The notes under the pieces: generated by a model
Told to the model about the DNA's origin: nothing
The model's input: the letters and a program-made list of their open reading frames with translations, nothing else
Databases searched by the model: none
Program-made: the position numbers and the translations under genes
Shown here: positions 1 through 7,722 of the stretch, piece after piece
Layout of the letters: each line of letters opens with the position of its first letter
Numbering within the stretch: position 1 is the stretch's first letter
Assembly: GCA_027075825.1 (NCBI GenBank)
Contig: JALSZZ010000045.1
Span: 1-19,389 of the forward strand
Length of the DNA stretch: 19,389 nt
Reading direction: 5' to 3'
DNA from: Mariprofundaceae bacterium
GTDB taxonomy: Bacteria; Pseudomonadota; Zetaproteobacteria; Mariprofundales; Mariprofundaceae

Positions 1-1
1 G

Positions 2-292
2 GTTCAAGGTAAGCCCATATGCGTAAACCCCCTGAACTGGCGAATGGATCAGCAGATGGTTCCCAGGGAACATCACCTGGGTGGTGTACCGGATTCATTC
101 GATAATATCTTGCCGCATCTGGTTGGCGCCCGGTGCAAGGAAGGAATGCTTAATATCGCGCCAATACCACAAGGCTTTGCACACGAAGGAAAAGATTATC
201 ACGAATCGGACATTAACCTGTTCTACATGGATATTCGCCATAATGCGCAAATCCGTTTGCGGAAATTTCATCAGCAACATCTCAATGAATAA
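2..292 (+). CDS. C-terminal part of a DUF3089-like protein (partial)
   Basis: The frame is open from the window edge through 96 codons to a TAA, so this is the 3' end of a gene that starts to the left. The visible protein has PICVNPLNW near its start, then LVGARCKEGML, and ends with YHESDINLFYMDIRHNAQIR. From memory, this order (a VNPL-W stretch, a central LVGA-C segment, then a terminal YH..D.NLFY..IR.N motif) resembles the end of DUF3089 proteins, which are predicted alpha/beta-hydrolase-like proteins. If so, a catalytic region would lie outside the window. The reverse frame over the same bases is also open but shows no recognisable motifs. The family is inferred by pattern only; function is unknown. 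Confidence 0.55.
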   Translation, partial: VQGKPICVNPLNWRMDQQMVPREHHLGGVPDSFDNILPHLVGARCKEGMLNIAPIPQGFAHEGKDYHESDINLFYMDIRHNAQIRLRKFHQQHLNE

Positions 293-404
293 CATGTCTT
301 GATTCGAAAACTCGTGGTCGCACCCACCACCCCGTCATGATCGCCGCTCTTGCCCGGTGTGATCAAGGCACAGATTCTGCCTATGTGTAGATTACCACCA
401 GGAA

Positions 405-481
405 TGGTGCGCGGTACAGGATTCGAACCTGTGGCCTTCGGCTTCGGAGGCCGACGCTCTATCCAACTGAGCTAACCGCGC
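405..481 (-). tRNA. tRNA-Arg (anticodon CCG)
   Basis: Read on the minus strand, this is a full cloverleaf of 77 nt with an encoded CCA. The acceptor stem GCGCGGT pairs with ACCGCGC. The D arm is GCTC...GAGC, and the anticodon stem TCGGC/GCCGA encloses loop CTCCGAA. The T arm is ACAGG-TTCGAAT-CCTGT, and the discriminator base is A. The anticodon CCG reads the CGG arginine codon. It lies on the same strand as the tmRNA and downstream of it, beyond a terminator, so it probably has its own promoter. Confidence 0.97.
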
Positions 482-483
482 TC

Positions 484-506
484 GTACACACCATGCCGCT
501 GTGTAC
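484..506 (-). other. Hairpin in the 5' leader of tRNA-Arg
   Basis: Perfect 7-bp inverted repeat (GTACACA/TGTGTAC) around a 9-nt loop, ending 2 nt before the mature 5' end of tRNA-Arg. In the precursor it would sit just upstream of the RNase P cleavage site. Seen in sequence; the role is inferred. Confidence 0.5.
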
Positions 507-520
507 TGCTAAATGAACGT

Positions 521-562
521 AATTTTCTAACCAACGCTCTATCCAGCTAAGCCAGAGGTGCC
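521..562 (-). pseudogene. Decayed tRNA fragment (5' half, Arg-like D arm)
   Basis: On the minus strand this contains CTGGATAGAGCGTTGG, which matches the D loop, D stem and start of the anticodon stem of arginine tRNAs. The neighbouring true tRNA-Arg has TTGGATAGAGCGTCGG at the matching place. The sequence before it (CCTCTGGCTTAG) is a damaged acceptor and D stem. No anticodon loop, T arm or acceptor 3' strand follows, so it cannot fold as a tRNA. It lies between the tmRNA terminator and the true tRNA-Arg. It may be a degenerate duplicate of a tRNA or the scar of an integrated element. Confidence 0.6.
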
Positions 563-564
563 CG

Positions 565-594
565 AGAAAAAGAAAGCCACCCTGGCGGATGGCT
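565..594 (-). terminator. Rho-independent terminator of tmRNA
   Basis: Minus-strand hairpin AGCCATCC-GCCA-GGGTGGCT: an 8-bp stem with one T-G wobble and a 4-nt loop, followed directly by TTCTTTTTCT. It begins 7 nt after the CCA end of the tmRNA, so it fits as the transcript end of ssrA. Confidence 0.85.
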
Positions 595-600
595 GGCATC

Positions 601-947
601 TGGTGGAGGCGGCGGGATTCGAACCCGCGTCCGGAAACCATCAGCCTGCAGTTCTACATGCTTAGTCCGCTCGAACAGCACTTCCGGATAACAGAACGGA
701 CAAAGCAGTCCGGAAGTCGTCTCGTAACGTTTAATTCCTGCACCACGATCCCCCGGTGACAGAAACGATCCCATCTTGATGGCCCCGGTAGTCCAGGCGA
801 TGGGCAACCTGAACAGCGGGGTCACTTACGCTGCGTAAGCGAGTTCTACGTCGTCGTTAGCAATTAATGCTAGTGGTCTGGATAACGGAAGAACCATCCC
901 GGCATGCCCCACAGGGTTCAGCATCTCCGTCGAGACCAGTCGCCCCC
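601..947 (-). ncRNA. ssrA: tmRNA (one-piece)
   Basis: The minus strand begins GGGGGCGACTGG, continues with GTCTCGACGGAGATGC, and ends with the T arm GCGGGTTCGAATCCCGC and CGCCTCCACCA. The ends pair as a 7-bp acceptor stem, GGGGGCG with CGCCTCC, including one G-T pair. The length of 347 nt is usual for one-piece proteobacterial tmRNA. It acts with SmpB to release ribosomes stalled on broken mRNAs and to tag their products for proteolysis. A promoter lies just upstream and a strong terminator just downstream, so it is a single-gene unit. The tag reading frame is described separately. Confidence 0.95.
826..861 (-). other. ssrA: tmRNA tag-peptide reading frame, ANDDVELAYAA
   Basis: Within the tmRNA the minus strand reads GCT AAC GAC GAC GTA GAA CTC GCT TAC GCA GCG TAA, encoding A-N-D-D-V-E-L-A-Y-A-A-stop. 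The ANDD start is typical of proteobacterial tags. The resume codon is taken as GCT because it begins the ANDD motif. The last three residues are YAA, whereas the usual end is LAA, so tag delivery to ClpXP may differ. Confidence 0.8.
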
Positions 948-993
948 GTGATCACGAAACAGGCGTAGTCCTGTCACCGTGTCAGCGGCGCGC

Positions 994-1022
994 ATTCTAG
1001 TTGGTGCACATGAAAATAGCAA
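994..1022 (-). promoter_or_regulatory. Sigma70-like promoter of ssrA
   Basis: On the minus strand, -35 TTGCTA (1017-1022) and -10 TAGAAT (994-999) are separated by exactly 17 nt. The predicted transcript start is near 987, giving a leader of about 40 nt before the mature tmRNA 5' end. That leader contains a small ACAGG/CCTGT hairpin near 958-975. Assigned by pattern and position. Confidence 0.7.
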
Positions 1023-1438
1023 TCCTCCCATGTCGGCAACTCCTCCCGCTAACAGCGCAAAGTTTTGGAGAGAGACACTCCCTCTGTGTTCAGGCACAAT
1101 CTGGCTGTGCAACATCATCAAAGAGTCACATCATAACAATTCAGCTTTTTCGCAGAAACACACCAGACCAGGAACAACACTCTCACACGCACCGGGATTC
1201 ATGAACTGTCAGGCACCAGCACCGGTATAGTGGCCCGTTCATATTGTAGCGGGCGATAAGGGCCACGCAGCAGATCGGCGACCGATCAGATAAAAATGGC
1301 CAAATACTGAAAATCAGCGGCCGCGTTCATGAGTTTTCCCGCTTCATGTAAAACATGCGTATCATAATCACTGCGCGCCCTGTGATCGTCGTTTTATGTC
1401 ATACAGAGCGAAGATGGATGTCATCAACCCGGTGCCCG
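1023..1438. other. Intergenic region, no gene seen
   Basis: Between the tmRNA promoter and the end of the NYN gene I see no convincing coding region; the short open frames here have no recognisable motifs. It holds a cluster of inverted repeats at 1230-1287, listed separately, and a small CATGT-AAA-ACATG hairpin in 1343-1357. No clear T-tract terminator for the NYN gene is visible. Confidence 0.6.
1230..1287. repeat. Clustered inverted repeats with competing pairings
   Basis: GTGGCCC (1230-1236) pairs perfectly with GGGCCAC (1260-1266). Inside this, GCCCG (1233-1237) can pair instead with CGGGC (1250-1254). The two stems share bases and exclude each other. Six bases later GATCGG-CGA-CCGATC (1273-1287) is a perfect 6-bp hairpin. 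The cluster lies downstream of the NYN gene and upstream of ssrA. It could be a terminator or processing site without a U tract, or a DNA-level site. Confidence 0.45.
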
Positions 1439-2437
1439 TTACACACCACTTTCAGCGATAGCGCCATCTGCTGTTGATGCTGAGGATACCAGACTGACAT
1501 TTTCAGCATTATTGCCTCTGTGGGTGCGGTAGCAACTGAAGCTTACCCGATCCCCGGGCCTGAGCGCATCAATATATTCCTCTTTGACTTTGCTGATATG
1601 GAAGAAAATATTTTCATCGCCTTCATCCGGGGCAATAAAGCCGTAATTATCATGGAGGTTGATGATTTCGCCATATTGGATCGGTGTCGGCTGATTTTCT
1701 ACCATGCCGGCTACGGTGCGTGCCATGGCCAGCGTTTTTTCATGATCATCGTAATTTAATTCAATTTCCGGGATGTCTTCGAGCATTTCCACCAGTTTAC
1801 GGTAACCATGGTGGCGGTGACTGAACTGTGCATCGCGGTGTTTGAGTTCCACACCCAGCGTGGCCAGATTGACCCAGCGCCCCTGATAGGCGTATTGTTC
1901 CAGCGATTTCAGGGTTTGCAGCACGATTTCCTGATCATCGCTTAAATCACGCGGTGCCTGTTGTTCATTCTCCTTGCCTGATTTGTGGTAGGGAATCACA
2001 TCATCAGCCAGTCGGGTAAGGTCGCGGGATAAGGTGTCGGGCAGTGCAAGAATAATGATGCGGGTGCCCATGGCCTTTAATTCAGCCAGCAGGGGGATAT
2101 AGTCGCGATCACCTGAGGCGAGAATAATGGTATCCAGTCGGGGGTTTTGAAAAAACAGTTTCATCGCCGATACCGTGAGATAGCAGTCAAGGCTGCTTTT
2201 ACCATCCTGAGATAAAGGGACAAACACGGGCTGGATGCCGTTGCGTTGTATTTCCGGTAACTCGCTGGAGAAGTTCAGCCAGTCGCCAAAGGCCTGAATG
2301 GACAACAGGCGATTGCAGTAGGCGCTGCAACTTTCGATGATTTTTCCCCAGTCCGGGGTTTCGGCATAATTATTCAGTGATGAATAATGAATATTTTCAA
2401 CGTCAATAAAGACGGCGGCTCCACTACGATCAGACAT
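1439..2437 (-). CDS. NYN-domain (LabA/DUF88-like) RNase with LOTUS and cold-shock domains
   Basis: 332 aa in three parts. Residues 7-150 form a NYN/PIN-like nuclease domain: FIDVENI (D12, E14, N15), D84 in SSLDCYLT, and ASGDRDY (D110, D112) are the expected acidic metal-binding positions. Residues about 165-235 resemble an OST-HTH/LOTUS domain (GRWVNLATLG...GYRKLVEMLEDIPEIEL). Residues about 255-316 are a cold-shock/S1-like RNA-binding domain with NYGFIAP and NIFFHIS matching the RNP motifs. The layout suggests an RNA-binding endonuclease, probably cytoplasmic; substrate unknown. GGAAG precedes the ATG. It is the last gene of the minus-strand run, 51 nt after fxsA. Confidence 0.85.
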   Translation of the reverse strand: MSDRSGAAVFIDVENIHYSSLNNYAETPDWGKIIESCSAYCNRLLSIQAFGDWLNFSSELPEIQRNGIQPVFVPLSQDGKSSLDCYLTVSAMKLFFQNPRLDTIILASGDRDYIPLLAELKAMGTRIIILALPDTLSRDLTRLADDVIPYHKSGKENEQQAPRDLSDDQEIVLQTLKSLEQYAYQGRWVNLATLGVELKHRDAQFSHRHHGYRKLVEMLEDIPEIELNYDDHEKTLAMARTVAGMVENQPTPIQYGEIINLHDNYGFIAPDEGDENIFFHISKVKEEYIDALRPGDRVSFSCYRTHRGNNAENVSLVSSASTADGAIAESGV

Positions 2438-2488
2438 GATTCTTCCATTTTTGTTTATTTTTCAGGCTGTTTTCTGGCAGTGCAGAGA

Positions 2489-2914
2489 TCAGCGAATTTT
2501 TTTATCGTCATGAGGAATAACTTCAACGTCAATAATGCCATCATGCTGACGCGAACGCATGACAGGCGACACCACGAAGCGTAAAATCAGTAAGTGGCGC
2601 ACGGCGGGTATCAGCAGCAAAAAGCCAAGCGCATCGGTAATGAACCCCGGCGTAAATAACAGCAAGCCAGCGATACCAAGCATCAGACCATGCAACACAT
2701 GCTCTGCAGGCAAACCGCCGCTGGCCAGTTCCCGTTGTGCCGACAGCAGCGTCATCAGACCCTGCAAACGGATCAACAGGCCACCCAGCAGGGCGGTAAA
2801 CACGCACAGTAAAATGGTCGCGATACCACCAATGCCGCGTCCTACTTCGATGAGGACGTATAACTCAATCAGCGGAACAATAACAAACAGCAGTAATAAC
2901 AGACGAAACATCAT
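2489..2914 (-). CDS. fxsA: FxsA family inner-membrane protein
   Basis: 141 aa. The N-terminal half is strongly hydrophobic (MMFRLLLLLFVIVPLIELYV, then a G-rich membrane segment around residues 27-45). A further hydrophobic segment follows at about residues 75-110 containing LLLFTPGFITDALGFLLLIP, the most recognisable family stretch. FxsA was named in E. coli for suppressing F-plasmid exclusion of phage T7; its molecular role is not established. Its ATG shares one base with the stop of the upstream dual-CNB gene (TGATG), so the two are probably translationally coupled. A second ATG follows immediately. The short tail is charged and cytoplasmic. Confidence 0.9.
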   Translation of the reverse strand: MMFRLLLLLFVIVPLIELYVLIEVGRGIGGIATILLCVFTALLGGLLIRLQGLMTLLSAQRELASGGLPAEHVLHGLMLGIAGLLLFTPGFITDALGFLLLIPAVRHLLILRFVVSPVMRSRQHDGIIDVEVIPHDDKKIR

Positions 2915-3792
2915 CAGCTTTGCATCAGTTGTTGTTTCAGATGCTGCGCTGTGCGCTGGGCGCGTGCATTGATGAATTTTTGCAAATTGCTGTGAACAGC
3001 CGGGCTGGCCTCGGCAATAATCTTCAGTGTGTTTGCATTAAGAACCAGGGAGTCCAGCGCCTCGGATGTCATTGCTGAATAGGCCAGTTTACCATCACGA
3101 CTGGCCAGTTCGCCGATCATATCGTTGTCGCGGCGTATTTCGAGCAATGTTTCCTCGCCGTTGCGTCCGGGCAGGGAAACCTCGACTTCACCGGAAAGAA
3201 TCAGGTGCACGCCTGAAGGTTTGTCGCCACGCGAAAACACCTGGCTGGAGGCGGGCAAATAATGAACTTTCAGCGCTTTGGCCAGTTGTTCGCGAACGTG
3301 GGGTTCCATCGCCAGGAAAACCGGATGGGTGGAAAAAAAGCTGTCCAGCAAGCGACTTGAAAGTAACTGAGTGAGGCGGTTGCGAAAGTTTGCATCAGCT
3401 TCGATCACCCGCTGCACGGCTGACGCAGAGACGCGCACAATATCGCTGGGTTCATTGGCAAATACCGAGGTATAACGAAATTTCTTGCGCAAAATACCAA
3501 ACTCACCGTATAGATCACCACTGTGAATCTGCGCCAGAATCTTCACCCCCTTGCTGCTTCGCCGGGTAATGGATACACTGCCCTTGCGAATAAAATGCAA
3601 ATCATAGGAGGCGCTGCCTTCGTGCAGCACTTCAACACCCCTGGACACATGCATCTGGCGACTGGATGAATTCAGAATCCGCATGTTCACTGTCGAAAGA
3701 CCATTCAGAATAGGGAACCTGACCTCATCCAGCAATGGTCCCCGATCCGAGCCTATATGGATGCCCGAAATATCCAAAAAATCATCACTCAT
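2914..3792 (-). CDS. Protein with two cyclic-nucleotide-binding (CNB) domains
   Basis: 292 aa. Two CNB-like beta-roll domains lie at about residues 40-140 and 165-265. The first has a phosphate-binding-cassette-like stretch, GEFGILRKKFRYTSV (G96, E97, R106), with the Arg expected to contact the cyclic phosphate. The second, GELASRDGKLAYSA (G227, E228), lacks that Arg and may not bind nucleotide in the classical way. There is no helix-turn-helix, kinase or channel segment; the tail is a helical, Gln- and Arg-rich stretch. It could therefore act as a partner or sensor subunit. AGGAGG sits 7 nt before the ATG. It lies 90 nt after serS and overlaps fxsA by one base. Confidence 0.8.
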   Translation of the reverse strand: MSDDFLDISGIHIGSDRGPLLDEVRFPILNGLSTVNMRILNSSSRQMHVSRGVEVLHEGSASYDLHFIRKGSVSITRRSSKGVKILAQIHSGDLYGEFGILRKKFRYTSVFANEPSDIVRVSASAVQRVIEADANFRNRLTQLLSSRLLDSFFSTHPVFLAMEPHVREQLAKALKVHYLPASSQVFSRGDKPSGVHLILSGEVEVSLPGRNGEETLLEIRRDNDMIGELASRDGKLAYSAMTSEALDSLVLNANTLKIIAEASPAVHSNLQKFINARAQRTAQHLKQQLMQS

Positions 3793-3805
3793 ACTTCGAC
3801 CTCCT

Positions 3806-3850
3806 GACGCTATATGCGTCGGTCATGTCCGCCGCTGATCACAGCAGCGG
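3806..3850 (-). other. Two intercistronic hairpins between serS and the CNB gene
   Basis: GACGC-TATAT-GCGTC (3806-3820) abuts the AGGAGG ribosome site of the CNB gene. CCGCTG-ATCACAG-CAGCGG (3832-3850, plus-strand letters) lies just upstream. Neither has a T tract, so they look more like mRNA processing or translation-control structures than terminators. Seen in sequence; the role is a guess. Confidence 0.4.
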
Positions 3851-3882
3851 ATCGGCAAGCGATGCCCTCTCCCCAGAAAACA

Positions 3883-5154
3883 TCACAAAAATTCGCTGTT
3901 CATCAACGGCTGCAAGGCAGCAGGAAGGCGCACCCTGCCATCTTCCTGCCAGCCATTCTCCAGCAACGCTACCAGCGTGCGGCCAATCGCCAGCCCTGAG
4001 CCATTTAAGGTGGCCACTGGCCGTGGCTTGCCATCTTCGGCGCGGTAACGAATACCGGCTCGTCGTCCCTGAAACTGGGCGAATGACGAACATGATGAGA
4101 TTTCGCGGTAGCATTGCTGTGAGGGAAGCCACACTTCCAGGTCAATTGTCCGGCAGGCAGAGAAACCAATATCACCAGCGCACAAATCGACCACCCGGTA
4201 AGGAAGCTCCAGCGCCTGCAGTACCGCTTCAGCATGTTGCAATAATTGTTCAAGCTGTGCCAGCGCCTGCTCCGGGCGGGTCAGCCAGACCAGCTCCACC
4301 TTGTCGAACTGATGCTGACGAATCATGCCTCGCGTGTCGCGCCCGGCGGAGCCAGCCTCGCGACGAAAACAAGGGGTGTAACCACAATGGCGAATGGGTA
4401 GTTGTGATGCATCAAGAATCTGATCCTGATACAGATTGGTAATCGGTACTTCTGCCGTCGGGATCAGGTAGGCATCCTCACCTTCCAGACGATACAAATC
4501 GTCAGCAAACTTGGGTAACTGCCCGGTGCCAGTCAGGGTTTTGCTATTGGCAATCGCTGGCACCCAGACTTCTTCATAGCCATGCTGATCAACGTGCATA
4601 TTCAGCATGAATTGCATCAGAGCGCGTTCCAGACGCGCGCCGCGCCCGCGCAGCACGGAAAAACGGCTGCCTGCCAGTCTGGCAGCGGATTCAAAGTCGA
4701 GAATGCCCATCTGTTCGCCGATTTCCCAATGTGGTGGTGTCACATCAGGGCGAGGTATTCCCCGGCGACAGCGTTCGACATTGGCCGACTCATCCACCCC
4801 ATCCGGCGTGCTTTCATCAGGCGGATTAGGGATTTCCAGCAAAGCGCGGGAAAAGGCTTCTTCAGCTTCGCGGGCTTCAGTATCCAGTGCCCTGACGCGG
4901 GCTGCCACTTCTTTCATGCGTGCCATTTCTGCCGTGGCATCCTCACCGGCAGCCTTTTTCTGGCCAATAAGGCGCGATACCTGATTGCGTTCAGCCTGCA
5001 ATGCTTCCAACTCGCTTTTAAGCGCACGTTGTCGCTGATCCAGCAAACCTGCCTGCACCCATGGAGAATCGTTATTCAGCCAGGCCGGGCCTCTGCGTGC
5101 CAGTGCGGCAGCCATGGTCTCATGAGCTATACGAAATTCGCGGCGATCAATCAT
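3883..5154 (-). CDS. serS: Seryl-tRNA synthetase
   Basis: 423 aa, usual length. It charges tRNA-Ser with serine via seryl-adenylate. Residues 30-110 form the long antiparallel coiled-coil arm (charged helices, [19 protein letters not shown]) that contacts the tRNA long variable arm. The class II core has TAEVP at 233-237, motif 2 [20 protein letters not shown] with FDKVE at about 263-287, and motif 3 [10 protein letters not shown] at 384-393. The start ATG overlaps the gyrA stop as ATGA, and GAGG lies 8 nt upstream, so translation is probably coupled to gyrA. Confidence 0.97.
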   Translation of the reverse strand: MIDRREFRIAHETMAAALARRGPAWLNNDSPWVQAGLLDQRQRALKSELEALQAERNQVSRLIGQKKAAGEDATAEMARMKEVAARVRALDTEAREAEEAFSRALLEIPNPPDESTPDGVDESANVERCRRGIPRPDVTPPHWEIGEQMGILDFESAARLAGSRFSVLRGRGARLERALMQFMLNMHVDQHGYEEVWVPAIANSKTLTGTGQLPKFADDLYRLEGEDAYLIPTAEVPITNLYQDQILDASQLPIRHCGYTPCFRREAGSAGRDTRGMIRQHQFDKVELVWLTRPEQALAQLEQLLQHAEAVLQALELPYRVVDLCAGDIGFSACRTIDLEVWLPSQQCYREISSCSSFAQFQGRRAGIRYRAEDGKPRPVATLNGSGLAIGRTLVALLENGWQEDGRVRLPAALQPLMNSEFL

Positions 5155-7613
5155 CTGTCAACCTCATGATCAGCTTCCGCATCATCCTGTTTTTCCAGCA
5201 CGCGAACGGCACCAATCACCGTTTCATCATCGTTGCAGCGGATCAGGGTGACACCCCGGGTGTTGCGTCCGATCACTGATACCCCATCCATACGGATACG
5301 TACCAGTCGTCCGCTGTCTGTCATCATCATCACCTGATCATCATCGAGCACCTGTAGCGCGCTGATCATGGTGCCGTTACGTCCGCCGGTCTTCAGGGTA
5401 AACACGCCCTGACCGCCGCGTTTCTGGCGATTATATTCGGATACCGCTGTCCGTTTGCCAAAGCCCTTTTCAGAAACAACCAGCAATGAGGCGCGCTCAG
5501 CCACCAGACTGAGTGAAATGACATGGTCACCTTCGGGTAACCGCATGCCCGTCACGCCTCGCGTGGCACGTCCGGTTGGTCGCACATCGCCTTCGGAGAA
5601 ACGAATGGTTTTGCCACCGGAAGAAGCCAGCATAACATCCTGTTCACCGTCTGAAATAACCGCGCCGATCAGTTCATCACCCTCATCAAGGTTGATGGCG
5701 TGAATACCATTGTTGCGGATATTGGCATAAGCGGACAAGGCGCTTTTCTTCACCACGCCACAGCGCGTTGCCATAATGATGAAATGTTCCTCATCAAAGG
5801 TTCGCACCGCCAGCGTGTTGGAGATTTTCTCGCCTTTTTCCACCGGCAACAGGTTGACCAGGGCTTTGCCCCGGGCGGCACGCCCGGCTTGCGGGATTTC
5901 ATACACCTTCTTGCGGAAGACACGACCCCGATCGGAGAAAAACAGCAAATAATCGTGCGTTGAGGCCACCATTAGCTGCGCTACCACATCCTCATCCTTG
6001 GTGACCATGGCGGTTTTGCCTTTGCCGCCACGGCGCTGGGCGCGATATAATGAAGCGGCATTGCGTTTGATATAGCCTTCATTGGAAATGGTAATCACCA
6101 TATCCTCTTCAGTAATCATATCCTCAACTGAAATCTCGGCAGTTTCATCAACGATTTCCGTGCGACGTGCTTCGCCAAACTGCTCGTTAATGGCTTCCAG
6201 TTCTTCAACAATCACATCCATCAGCAATGCCTCATCGGCGAGAATGGCTTTAAGTTCGGCAATCGTTGCCATGACCTGATCATATTCGCTCTGAATTTTG
6301 TTTCGCTCCAGGCCGGTCAGGCGTTGCAGCCGCATATCCAGAATCGCCTGTGCCTGACGCTCGGACAGTGAAAAATCAGCCATCAGACCGGCTCGCGCCT
6401 CAATCGCCGTCTGACTACCGCGAATCAGCGCAATCACTTCATCAATCCGGTCAAGGGCCAGCAACAGACCTTGCAGGATATGTGCCCGCGCCTCGGACTT
6501 GTCCAGTTCAAACAAACAACGGCGGGTCACCACCTGACGACGATGATCAATAAAGTGCAACAACAACTCACGCACACCACACAGGCGTGGCTGACCATCC
6601 AGCAAGGCCAGATAATTACAGCCGAAGTTGCATTGTAGTTGCGTATGCTTGTAGAGGCTATTCAGCACCACTTCGGGGATTTCATTGCGCTTTAATTCAA
6701 TAACAATGCGCATGCCATCGCGATCAGATTCGTCGCGCAGATCAGAAATGCCTTCGAGTTTCTTGTCGCGCACCAGACCGGCAATATTCTCGATCAGCCG
6801 TGCCTTGTTGACCTGATAGGGCAGTTCGTTGACAATCAATGCCGTGCGTTTGGTTCTGGGGTGAATTTCCACCACTGCCCGGGCACGCATGGTCACAGAA
6901 CCCCGCCCTGTGGAAAAAGCATTACGCATGCCCTGACGACCATAAATAAAACCACCCGTCGGAAAATCCGGGCCAGGCATGATTTCCATCAGCGCTGTGT
7001 CACTGATCTCCGGGGTGCGGATCAGGGCAATGGTGGCTTTGATCGTTTCGGCAAGATTATGGGTGGGAATATTGGTGGCCATACCCACAGCAATGCCCTG
7101 TGAACCATTGACCAGCAGGTTAGGATATTTGGCAGGAAGGACTTTTGGTTCTTTTAATGAGCCATCGTAGTTTTCACCAAAGTCCACAGTGTTTTTGTCA
7201 ATGTCGGCCAGCAAGGCTGCTGCCAGCCTGCTCATGCGGGCCTCAGTGTAACGCATGGCGGCCGGTGAATCGCCATCGACCGAGCCAAAGTTGCCCTGAC
7301 CATCTACCAGCACATGACGCATGCTCCACGGCTGGGCCATACGCACCAGTGCATCATACACCGCTGAATCGCCATGAGGGTGGTATTTACCAATCACATC
7401 ACCGACAACGCGCGCAGACTTCTTGAAAGGCTTGTCATGCGTTGAACCAAGATCCTGCATGGCATAGAGAATGCGTCGGTGGACAGGTTTAAGTCCATCT
7501 CTGGCATCTGGCAAAGCGCGCCCGATAATCACGCTCATGGCGTAATCCAGGTAGGAGCGCTTCATCTCCTCTTCGACCAGCACCGGAATGGCCGGATTCA
7601 GATTTTCATCCAT
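5151..7613 (-). CDS. gyrA: DNA gyrase subunit A
   Basis: 820 aa. This is the breakage-reunion subunit of gyrase, which with GyrB introduces negative supercoils using ATP. The catalytic Tyr122 lies in [10 protein letters not shown]. The quinolone-determining region reads [17 protein letters not shown], with Ser83 and Asp87 as in E. coli, so no classical resistance change is present. The GyrA box QRRGGKG at 526-532 marks the C-terminal DNA-wrapping domain and separates it from ParC. The tail is short and moderately acidic. GGAG precedes the ATG. It lies 109 nt after guaB and overlaps serS by 4 nt. Confidence 0.97.
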   Translation of the reverse strand: MDENLNPAIPVLVEEEMKRSYLDYAMSVIIGRALPDARDGLKPVHRRILYAMQDLGSTHDKPFKKSARVVGDVIGKYHPHGDSAVYDALVRMAQPWSMRHVLVDGQGNFGSVDGDSPAAMRYTEARMSRLAAALLADIDKNTVDFGENYDGSLKEPKVLPAKYPNLLVNGSQGIAVGMATNIPTHNLAETIKATIALIRTPEISDTALMEIMPGPDFPTGGFIYGRQGMRNAFSTGRGSVTMRARAVVEIHPRTKRTALIVNELPYQVNKARLIENIAGLVRDKKLEGISDLRDESDRDGMRIVIELKRNEIPEVVLNSLYKHTQLQCNFGCNYLALLDGQPRLCGVRELLLHFIDHRRQVVTRRCLFELDKSEARAHILQGLLLALDRIDEVIALIRGSQTAIEARAGLMADFSLSERQAQAILDMRLQRLTGLERNKIQSEYDQVMATIAELKAILADEALLMDVIVEELEAINEQFGEARRTEIVDETAEISVEDMITEEDMVITISNEGYIKRNAASLYRAQRRGGKGKTAMVTKDEDVVAQLMVASTHDYLLFFSDRGRVFRKKVYEIPQAGRAARGKALVNLLPVEKGEKISNTLAVRTFDEEHFIIMATRCGVVKKSALSAYANIRNNGIHAINLDEGDELIGAVISDGEQDVMLASSGGKTIRFSEGDVRPTGRATRGVTGMRLPEGDHVISLSLVAERASLLVVSEKGFGKRTAVSEYNRQKRGGQGVFTLKTGGRNGTMISALQVLDDDQVMMMTDSGRLVRIRMDGVSVIGRNTRGVTLIRCNDDETVIGAVRVLEKQDDAEADHEVDR

Positions 7614-7631
7614 ATGTTCTCCACAACATCC

Positions 7632-7643
7632 AATACATGTATT
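7632..7643. promoter_or_regulatory. 12-bp palindrome upstream of gyrA
   Basis: AATACATGTATT is a perfect 12-bp palindrome centred about 24 nt upstream of the gyrA start, inside the only gap between guaB and gyrA. It could be an operator or chance. I found no convincing -10/-35 pair around it. Confidence 0.3.
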
Positions 7644-7722
7644 CGCCTGTCTGTTCTTTCAGCTTGCACACTTCCGCTTGTCAGCGAACGGGCGATGACT
7701 TTTATCACCTTGCGGGCAGGCA

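Noticed and set aside
366..382. AGGCA/TGCCT hairpin after tRNA-Arg as a terminator
   Set aside because: Only a 5-bp stem with no T tract on the relevant strand; too weak to call.
506..534. Promoter for tRNA-Arg (TTGGTT-17-TAGCAG on the minus strand)
   Set aside because: Spacing is right but each hexamer matches consensus at only about half its positions, so it is not listed as a feature.
979..1230. 83-codon open frame on the plus strand in the ssrA-NYN gap
   Set aside because: No ribosome site and no recognisable motif, and it starts inside the ssrA promoter region; probably chance.
3735..4442. 235-codon open frame on the plus strand
   Set aside because: Antisense to the end of serS, crossing its motif 2 and 3 regions; a low-complexity shadow translation.
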